7,212 nt of DNA from Chitinispirillales bacterium (lineage in GTDB: Bacteria > Fibrobacterota > Chitinivibrionia > Chitinivibrionales > Chitinispirillaceae), in NCBI GenBank assembly GCA_031254445.1, contig JAIRUL010000282.1:1-7212 (forward strand). The letters run 5' to 3'. Both the position numbers and the translations under genes were made by a program. The notes beneath the pieces were generated by a model. It had not been told where the DNA came from. It saw nothing but the letters and a program-made list of their open reading frames with translations, and did no database searches. Numbering within the stretch: the stretch's first letter is position 1; each line of letters begins with the position of its first letter. Shown piece after piece: positions 1 to 4,623 of the stretch.

Positions 1-686
1 AGCCCCGACGCGCCGCCGCGCCCCGACTCGTACCCAAGCGCGCCCTCAACCTCCACGGCGCTCCGCCCGGTAACGGAGAAGGCCACGACCGCCCCCTGCA
101 AAGAGCCGCGGCAAAGCGGCGCGCCCTCGATTATAACGGGCGGCGACGCCGCAACCTTTTCGACGTATGGGCGAAACGACAGCCGCCTAACGGCCTCGTC
201 CACCTCCCTGCCGCTGTAAAACCCCCCGGCGGCAAAACGGACATCGTAGTAGAAAAATTTCTTCGCCCCGCGCGACCCGATAATGAGCGGCCGCCCCGCG
301 CAGACGCGCTCGCCGTGATCGACGGTAAAACGTATGGTAACAGCGGTATCGCTTACGGGCGCGCCGGCAGCGGTTGCCGAATCGGCAGCGGCCCCGCCGG
401 CCTCAGGCCCGTCTACGGACACCTCGGTGGAAATCCTATTGTAGGGGTAGCCGCTATCCGACAGCAGCCTAGAGAGCGCCGCTATCACGCGCCTAACGGC
501 GCCGGCGTCGTAGTAGAGGGGAACAGACATAAGAATAGCATCGGGCACCTCGGGCTCGTCCGGCAGCCCCTCGATGGACACCCCGCCTATCCGGTAACGC
601 GCGGGGGGCGGACCGCTAACACCGTCGGCGAAGAGCGGGAACACTACCGCCAGCGCGAGCGCCGCTATCAGCCCCGCCTTCCCCAT
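1..686 (-). CDS. Omp85/BamA-like outer-membrane protein, N-terminal part (truncated by window edge)
   Basis: The first 228 codons are present and the gene continues beyond position 1. The ATG at 686-684 begins a clear signal peptide (MGKAGLIAALALAVVFPLFA, residues 1-20). Residues about 31-122 look like a POTRA-type module (YRIGGVSIEGLP, then a helix rich in Ala/Arg, then a beta strand VTIRFTVDHGERV). A second, shorter POTRA-like module covers about 130-186. Residues 199-224 (VVAFSVTGRSAVEVEGALGY and on) resemble the entry strand of an Omp85-family barrel. Members fold or insert outer-membrane proteins, or secrete passenger proteins; the substrate cannot be told from this part. A low-complexity Ala/Gly stretch (about 95-110) interrupts the first module. 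Cys129 and Cys192 could form a periplasmic disulfide. The gene starts six bases after the stop of the upstream regulator gene, in the same frame, with a TGA barring any longer start, so translational coupling is likely. The family call rests on pattern recognition; another two-domain secreted surface protein is possible. Confidence 0.7.
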   Translation of the reverse strand, partial: MGKAGLIAALALAVVFPLFADGVSGPPPARYRIGGVSIEGLPDEPEVPDAILMSVPLYYDAGAVRRVIAALSRLLSDSGYPYNRISTEVSVDGPEAGGAAADSATAAGAPVSDTAVTIRFTVDHGERVCAGRPLIIGSRGAKKFFYYDVRFAAGGFYSGREVDEAVRRLSFRPYVEKVAASPPVIIEGAPLCRGSLQGAVVAFSVTGRSAVEVEGALGYESGRGGASG

Positions 687-692
687 ACCCCA

Positions 693-1091
693 TCAGAGCC
701 CCTGCCTCTTGCGCCGCTCCAGTATCTCCTTGCCCTTCACGGAGTACTTGGCCACAAGCACCTCCTCGAGGCGCTCGATGTCTATAGGCTCCCCCGTCAC
801 CTTGCAGATGCCGTAGGTGCCGTCCTCGATCCTCGCGAGCGCGGAGTCTATCTGCTCTAAATACTTCTGCTGCCTCTCGGCGAGCCCCATAGAAAACTCG
901 CGGCCATAAGAGAGCGACGCCACGTCGCCCAAATGGTAGCTGTAGCGCGAGTTCTCGCCCGCGGCGTCGGAAATAGACTGCTTGAGGTTGCCCTGCTGCA
1001 GGTCACCCATCTCCTCCAAAACCTTCTGCTTCTCGGCGATTAACTTGTCCTTGAAGTACTGCAGCTGTTTTTTGGTAAGACCCTTACTCAT
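693..1091 (-). CDS. DksA/TraR-family regulator with a degenerate zinc finger
   Basis: This 132-residue protein has the DksA/TraR layout: an N-terminal helix (about 6-45), a second coiled-coil helix (about 64-90) and a C-terminal zinc-finger fold with the signature IEDGTYGICKVTGEPI (about 88-103) and ERLEEVLVAKYSVKGK (106-121). Family members bind in the secondary channel of RNA polymerase and tune transcription, often with ppGpp. Only one of the four usual zinc ligands remains: Cys96 is kept, while the other positions hold Thr99, Ser117 and Gly120, so zinc binding is unlikely. Such loss is common in FCB-group relatives, where the fold persists without metal. Asp56 in HLGDVAS lies near where the catalytic coiled-coil tip aspartates of DksA would fall. 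The start is the ATG at 1091, preceded by GGAGG eight to nine bases upstream; an in-frame GTG at 1136 adds 15 residues without a comparable ribosome binding site. It heads a probable two-gene unit with the Omp85-like gene. Confidence 0.87.
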   Translation of the reverse strand: MSKGLTKKQLQYFKDKLIAEKQKVLEEMGDLQQGNLKQSISDAAGENSRYSYHLGDVASLSYGREFSMGLAERQQKYLEQIDSALARIEDGTYGICKVTGEPIDIERLEEVLVAKYSVKGKEILERRKRQGL

Positions 1092-1352
1092 TAACGACCC
1101 TCCGTAATCCGTAACTAAAACAGAGACTGAATACACCGTAAAAACGTAAAAAATGGGGTAATCTTATTAATATAGGTTATGGCATGGGATAATGCAAGTT
1201 TATTGAAAAATAAAAATCTTTAAAAATTTTGGCTTTAAAGGCTTTGACTTTACCGCCTCAGCGCCGCCGCCAAATATTATATTGTATAGTTATTCTAAAT
1301 ACCCAATGCCTATTTTCATTAACCGCAAACAAGCAATAGGAACTCAATTCGT
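1092..1352. other. Divergent intergenic region between the regulator gene and thiC
   Basis: This 261-bp AT-rich spacer holds the minus-strand promoter at 1169-1197, a dispersed repeat copy at 1231-1251, and several TATAAT-like hexamers that could serve thiC (TATTAT 1275-1280, TATATT 1278-1283, TATAGT 1285-1290). None of these has a well-spaced -35; a TTGACT at 1244-1249 lies too far upstream. I looked for the conserved TPP riboswitch cores (CTGAGA and the second pyrophosphate-binding arm) before thiC and saw neither, and I saw no cobalamin-box core. No rho-independent terminator is visible. Confidence 0.6.
1169..1197 (-). promoter_or_regulatory. Sigma70-like promoter of the DksA-like/Omp85-like unit
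   Basis: On the minus strand, TTGCAT (1197-1192) and TATATT (1174-1169) are separated by exactly 17 bases, a good match to the housekeeping consensus. Transcription would start near 1162, giving a leader of about 70 bases before the ATG at 1091. No other equally good pair is seen in this leader. Confidence 0.6.
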
Positions 1353-2630
1353 ATGGCTACCCGCGTAGAACTCGCTAAATCAGGCGTTATTACCGACGAG
1401 ATGAAAAGCGTCGCTAAGAGGGAACACCTATCCCCAGAACAAATCCGCAAGGGCATGGCCGACGGCTCGATCGTCGTCATCAGAAACAAACTGCGCGGCA
1501 TCGACGCGCTGGCCGTGGGGGCGGGGACGCGGATTAAGGTGAACGCGAATATCGGCACATCCTCCTCCAAAAGCGACATCGGCGAAGAGATAAGCAAGAT
1601 GAAGGCCTCCGTTAAGCACGGGGCGGACGCGATTATGGACTTATCCACGGCGGGGGACTTGCCCGGCATACGCGCCGCGCTTATTGAGCAGTGCCCGGTC
1701 GCCGTCGGCACCGTCCCGCTCTACGAGATGGCGGTGTCGGCGCGGAACAGCCAAAAATCCGTGCTTGAGCTTACGCCGGACGACATGTTTGCCATTATTG
1801 AGGATCACTGCAAGCAGGGGGTCGATTTTTTGACCCTGCACTGCGGGATAACGATGCAATCAGTCGCGCGCTTCAAAGAGGCCGGGCGGCTCGCGGGGGC
1901 CACAAGCCGCGGGGGCACCATTATAATGGAGTGGATCCACCACAACGGCAAGGAAAATCCGCTCTATGAGCAGTATGACAGGCTATTAGGCATTTGCGTT
2001 GAATACGACGTCGCAGTAAGCCTCGGCGACGGGTTTAGGCCCGGGGCGATCTACGACGCCACAGACCGCGTGCAGATAGAGGAGCTGGTCATACTCGGCG
2101 AGCTCGTGAAGAGGGCGCGCGCGCGTAACGTCGGCGTCTTCGTCGAAGGGCCGGGGCACGTCCCGCTGCACCAGGTCGCGGCCAACATGCAAATTCAGAA
2201 AACGCTATGCGGCGGCGCCCCGTTCTACGTCCTCGGCCCGCTCGTCACCGACATCTCGCCCGGCTACGACCACATCACCGCCGCGATAGGCGGCGCCGTC
2301 GCGGGGATGGCCGGGGCGGACTTCCTTTGCTACGTAACGCCCGCAGAGCACCTGCGGCTGCCGTCTATCGAGGACGTGAGGGAGGGCGTGATCGCCTCGC
2401 GGATAGCGGGCCACGCCGCCGACGTCGCGCGCGGGCTTCCGGGGGCCATCGAGTGGGACCACGAAATCTCGCGCGCAAAAATCGCCCTCGACTGGGACAA
2501 AATGATCTCGCTCTGCGTAGACCCCGAAAAAGCGCGCCAATACCGGGACTCGCTCCCGCCGGCGGATCAAGCGCTATGCAGCATGTGCGGGGAGTTCTGC
2601 GCGATCAAGCGGTCGAAATCGGTGAAGTAG
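1353..2630 (+). CDS. thiC: Short-form ThiC, phosphomethylpyrimidine synthase (or BzaF-type paralogue)
   Basis: This 425-residue cytoplasmic radical-SAM enzyme would convert 5-aminoimidazole ribotide to the hydroxymethylpyrimidine phosphate of thiamin. ThiC landmarks are NIGTSS (66-71), the barrel motifs SRGGTIIMEWIHHNGKENPL (185-204) and SLGDGFRPG (223-231), EGPGHVPL (265-272) and YDHITAAIGGA (305-315), with metal-binding histidines expected at His269 and His307, and the C-terminal 4Fe-4S motif at Cys409, Cys412 and Cys416. The N-terminal extension of the roughly 600-residue enterobacterial form is absent, as in archaeal and many anaerobic homologues. The cysteine spacing is CX2CX3C, whereas the textbook ThiC motif is CX2CX4C. 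The ATG is preceded by AGGAA ten bases upstream. No other thi gene and no TPP riboswitch are in view. The 5-hydroxybenzimidazole synthases (BzaF) that make the B12 lower ligand from the same substrate are of similar length and cannot be excluded by eye. The last 64 bases overlap the convergent zinc-ribbon gene. Confidence 0.9.
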   Translation: MATRVELAKSGVITDEMKSVAKREHLSPEQIRKGMADGSIVVIRNKLRGIDALAVGAGTRIKVNANIGTSSSKSDIGEEISKMKASVKHGADAIMDLSTAGDLPGIRAALIEQCPVAVGTVPLYEMAVSARNSQKSVLELTPDDMFAIIEDHCKQGVDFLTLHCGITMQSVARFKEAGRLAGATSRGGTIIMEWIHHNGKENPLYEQYDRLLGICVEYDVAVSLGDGFRPGAIYDATDRVQIEELVILGELVKRARARNVGVFVEGPGHVPLHQVAANMQIQKTLCGGAPFYVLGPLVTDISPGYDHITAAIGGAVAGMAGADFLCYVTPAEHLRLPSIEDVREGVIASRIAGHAADVARGLPGAIEWDHEISRAKIALDWDKMISLCVDPEKARQYRDSLPPADQALCSMCGEFCAIKRSKSVK

Positions 2631-3100
2631 TTGATATCGTTATATAGGCACTGCCGCAACCGCAGCGACGGAATCAACCGCTTTATCGAATCGTTGTTCT
2701 CTATTGTCAACCCGGCAATCAGCATTGCCACCGCCGCCGCGGCCAGCACGGCGATCACTGCCATATATAGGCGAATCGCCGCCCTTATGTTCAACCTGCG
2801 GCAAAATTTGCACTTGCCGGTAACGCCTATCTTGCCGCCGCAATAAACGCACATATTTTTCAGGCGCCGCAGCTCTTCCTCCCGATCCCGCGCCTGCTTC
2901 GCAACCCGCGCCCGCCTCCCGGCCTCCTCCGCGCGCGCCTCCTCCGCCAGCCACTCCCGCTGCCTGCGCAGCCTGCCGTCGGCGGCCAGCGCGTCGCGAT
3001 GCTCCTGCGATAACGTTTGTACCGCGCCGCAGTACGGGCACGCGCCGTCGTCAAAACGGATATCAAGCGTTCCGCCGCAATTTGTGCATTTCATTTCCAT
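2567..3100 (-). CDS. Double zinc-ribbon, single-pass membrane protein (YdjG-like)
   Basis: This 177-residue protein begins with a zinc ribbon (Cys5, Cys8, Cys21, Cys24; MKCTNCGG and CPYCGAVQ). A long, highly charged helix rich in Arg/Glu/Ala (about 31-82) follows, probably a coiled coil. A second zinc ribbon comes next (Cys84, Cys87, Cys97, Cys100), then one hydrophobic membrane helix (about 110-132, MAVIAVLAAAAVAMLIAG) and a 45-residue tail on the far side. The positive residues before the helix (RRLNIRAAIR) place the ribbons in the cytoplasm. This architecture resembles zinc-ribbon proteins of membrane-stress loci, such as YdjG beside the SPFH protein YdjI in Bacillus; that link is by layout, not alignment. 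I chose the ATG at 3100; the ATG at 3094 is equally plausible because both lack a well-spaced ribosome binding site (AAAAGGA lies about 13 bases before 3100). A TTG at 3139 would add a repeat-derived lysine-rich stretch and is unlikely. The 3' end overlaps thiC by 64 bp on the opposite strand. Confidence 0.75.
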   Translation of the reverse strand: MEMKCTNCGGTLDIRFDDGACPYCGAVQTLSQEHRDALAADGRLRRQREWLAEEARAEEAGRRARVAKQARDREEELRRLKNMCVYCGGKIGVTGKCKFCRRLNIRAAIRLYMAVIAVLAAAAVAMLIAGLTIENNDSIKRLIPSLRLRQCLYNDINYFTDFDRLIAQNSPHMLHSA

Positions 3101-3136
3101 AGCCAGTGCATTATCCTTTTTTTTATTCTTTAAAAT

Positions 3137-3183
3137 CAAAAGATAAAAATCAAAATCTTTTGGGGGACGGGGCTCCGCCCCGT
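3137..3183. repeat. Two adjacent inverted repeats (AT-rich then GC-rich palindrome)
   Basis: CAAAAGAT (3137-3144) and ATCTTTTG (3155-3162) form a perfect 8-bp inverted repeat around a 10-base loop. Immediately after, ACGGGGC (3167-3173) and GCCCCGT (3177-3183) form a perfect 7-bp stem with a TCC loop. They lie in the leader of the zinc-ribbon gene. Neither stem is followed by a T tract on either strand, so a terminator is not supported; a dispersed palindromic repeat or leader structure is more likely. Confidence 0.6.
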
Positions 3184-3318
3184 AACGCCCCGATATATAA
3201 GCCCCCTCCTATCACCGTGTTTATCGAGGGCGCGCCTTATCGCCCACCGTGTTTATCGCGAGCGCGTTTTTTGCGCTCAATATCCTACCCCAAAAGAAGA
3301 GGCGGGGGAGGATACTGT

Positions 3319-3343
3319 TTTTAAACAAGCGCCCGCAGGGCGC
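3319..3343 (-). terminator. Probable rho-independent terminator after the SPFH gene
   Basis: On the minus strand, 14 bases beyond the SPFH stop codon, GCGCCC-TGC-GGGCGC folds into a perfect 6-bp GC stem with a 3-base loop (3343-3329), followed by TTGTTT, a broken T tract. The stem is short and the T run imperfect, so read-through into the zinc-ribbon gene may be substantial. Confidence 0.5.
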
Positions 3344-3356
3344 AAAAACCGGTACG

Positions 3357-4502
3357 TCACAAATTATTCAGCAAACTCCTCTTCTCATTCGCAAACTCTT
3401 CCGCCGAAAGCATTCCTGCGTCCATCATCATTTTCAGCTTTTCAACTTTTTGTTTGAACGCGGCCATATCGCCCGAATGCGCTGCGTTGACAGGGGGGGA
3501 GTCCATCGATTGCGTTAGCGGGGCCATCGCGTTTGCGGCCACTCCGGCCACCATACCCCCCATGCCGCCGGCTATGCCGCTCATCATCCCTAATCCGATG
3601 CCGGCGCTCGAGAAATTGCCAGAGCCCTCGTTCTGCGCGGCTTTTTCCGCCACGTCGAAACCGCGCTCCTGGTGGTATGTGTAGCCCTCCTGAACCCGCT
3701 TCTGCGCGAGCGCGGCGGACTCTATGATAAGCTTCTGCGCGTCTGTCTCTTGGTCGATTATCCCCACCTTTTGCCGTATCTGCGCGTCGGCTACGTCCGC
3801 GTACTGGCGGATGTGGAGTTCCTTGAACTTCTCGTAGGCGGCGTCGCCGTCGGGCTTGGCGATTGCCGTTACGAAGAAGCGTTCCAAGGCAAGCCCGTAG
3901 CCGGCAAAGTCGGGGGCGAGCATTTCGCGCAGCGCGGCCGACAAATCGCCCAAGCGCGAGTCCGCCTCGAATATGCCGAACCCTCCCTCTTGCATCGTCT
4001 TCGAGAGGTGCGGCTTCACATGCGCCATAAGGAACGCGCGGAACGCCGCAGAGAGCGCCTCGCGGTTGAACGCGGCCTCCTTGCCCACAATCTTCACAAT
4101 CAGCTTCTTCGCGTCCTCCACCCGCACCGACATCTCGCCGGAGGCGCCTATTTTGAGCGGGAATTTGTAAGCGGGTTCCATGTACTCGACTTTGCTGTCG
4201 GTTCCCCACTTGACGGCCATCTGCTCAACCTTGTTTATAAAGTAGACCTGGCAGTGAAACGGGCTTTGCCCGCCCGCAACCAAGTTGACCAACCTCCCGA
4301 TGAGCGGAATGTTCATCGTAGTAAGCGTGTGGCGGCCGGGGCCGAAGAGGTCGAGGGCCTGGCCGTTTTTAAAAAAAATGGCCTCCTGCGACTGGTGGAC
4401 GACGAGCTGCGAGCCGATGTTGAAGTCTTCGATAGGAGACTTCCATACGAGGTCGTCGCCGGAGCCTTCGTATTTTATTACTTGAATAATGCCTTTGTTC
4501 AT
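3357..4502 (-). CDS. SPFH/Band-7 'virion core'-type protein (YdjI-like) with C-terminal SHOCT domain
   Basis: This 381-residue protein has the signature of the YdjI-like SPFH family: LVWKSP (18-23), AIFFKNGQ (41-48), FGPGRHTLTTMNIP (53-66) and SPFHCQVYFIN (80-90). The SPFH core runs to about 215, followed by an alpha-helical stretch with repeated Gln/Ala/Glu (about 222-292) that likely mediates oligomerisation. A Gly/Met/Ala-rich hydrophobic segment comes next (about 296-328), then a SHOCT-like helical hairpin (about 345-381; VEKLKMMMDAGMLSAEEF). Family members form large membrane-associated assemblies; YdjI supports membrane recruitment of PspA in Bacillus under envelope stress. Many relatives end in a zinc ribbon; here SHOCT takes that place and zinc ribbons sit in the separate downstream gene. 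The ATG at 4502 has AAAGG nine bases upstream, the same arrangement as the upstream LemA-HtpX gene. The 115-bp spacer to that gene holds repeats but no terminator, so cotranscription is plausible. Confidence 0.85.
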   Translation of the reverse strand: MNKGIIQVIKYEGSGDDLVWKSPIEDFNIGSQLVVHQSQEAIFFKNGQALDLFGPGRHTLTTMNIPLIGRLVNLVAGGQSPFHCQVYFINKVEQMAVKWGTDSKVEYMEPAYKFPLKIGASGEMSVRVEDAKKLIVKIVGKEAAFNREALSAAFRAFLMAHVKPHLSKTMQEGGFGIFEADSRLGDLSAALREMLAPDFAGYGLALERFFVTAIAKPDGDAAYEKFKELHIRQYADVADAQIRQKVGIIDQETDAQKLIIESAALAQKRVQEGYTYHQERGFDVAEKAAQNEGSGNFSSAGIGLGMMSGIAGGMGGMVAGVAANAMAPLTQSMDSPPVNAAHSGDMAAFKQKVEKLKMMMDAGMLSAEEFANEKRSLLNNL

Positions 4503-4570
4503 GACGTTTCGCCTTTTTGTTTGCTTTTGTGCGGTTGTTTATTTTTTAATTTTTTAAATTTTCTTACTTT

Positions 4571-4623
4571 AACGTCAACGTCAAAGTCAACGCCTTTAAA
4601 GCCTTCGGCCTCAGGCCTCAGGC
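4571..4623. repeat. Short tandem repeats and dispersed repeat copy after the LemA-HtpX gene
   Basis: Hexamers of the form AACGTC/AAAGTC/AACGCC run head to tail at 4571-4594. Bases 4583-4603 match the reverse complement of 1231-1251 at 20 of 21 positions. A heptamer GGCCTCA repeats at 4607-4613 and 4614-4620, and the stop codon of the fusion gene lies inside the second copy. On the minus strand the hexamers read as repeated TTGAC, resembling -35 boxes, but no matching -10 is clear. Confidence 0.65.

Larger units (their letters stand above)
3101..3356. other. Spacer between SPFH and zinc-ribbon genes
   Basis: This 256-bp stretch holds the palindromes at 3137-3183, a 14-bp direct repeat CACCGTGTTTATCG at 3213-3226 and 3245-3258, an inverted repeat GAGCGC/GCGCTC (3260-3265 and 3273-3278) with a 7-base loop, and a likely terminator at 3319-3343. 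A minus-strand -10-like TTATAT near 3193 has no convincing -35 partner. No coding region is seen. Confidence 0.6.

Noticed and set aside
315..860. Plus-strand frame of 181 codons at the left side
   Set aside because: It is antisense to the signal-peptide-bearing Omp85-like gene and the DksA-like gene, both of which have clear protein features.
1092..1136. GTG start at 1136 for the DksA-like gene
   Set aside because: The ATG at 1091 has a GGAGG at proper spacing, which lies within the proposed extension; the extra residues look like leader sequence.
1092..1352. TPP or cobalamin riboswitch before thiC
   Set aside because: None of the conserved core strings (CTGAGA, or the B12-box core) is visible, and the AT-rich leader lacks the expected stem arrangement.
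2207..2647. Plus-strand frame inside and beyond the thiC 3' end, very Arg/Pro-rich
   Set aside because: This is the typical product of reading a GC-rich gene out of frame; it lies within conserved thiC coding sequence.
3101..3139. TTG start at 3139 for the zinc-ribbon gene
   Set aside because: The added 13 residues are encoded by AT-rich intergenic repeat sequence; the zinc-ribbon motif begins right after the ATGs at 3100/3094.
3167..3183. GC palindrome as terminator for thiC or the SPFH gene
   Set aside because: No T tract follows on either strand, and it is more than 500 bases from the thiC stop; the hairpin at 3329-3343 is a better terminator for the SPFH gene.
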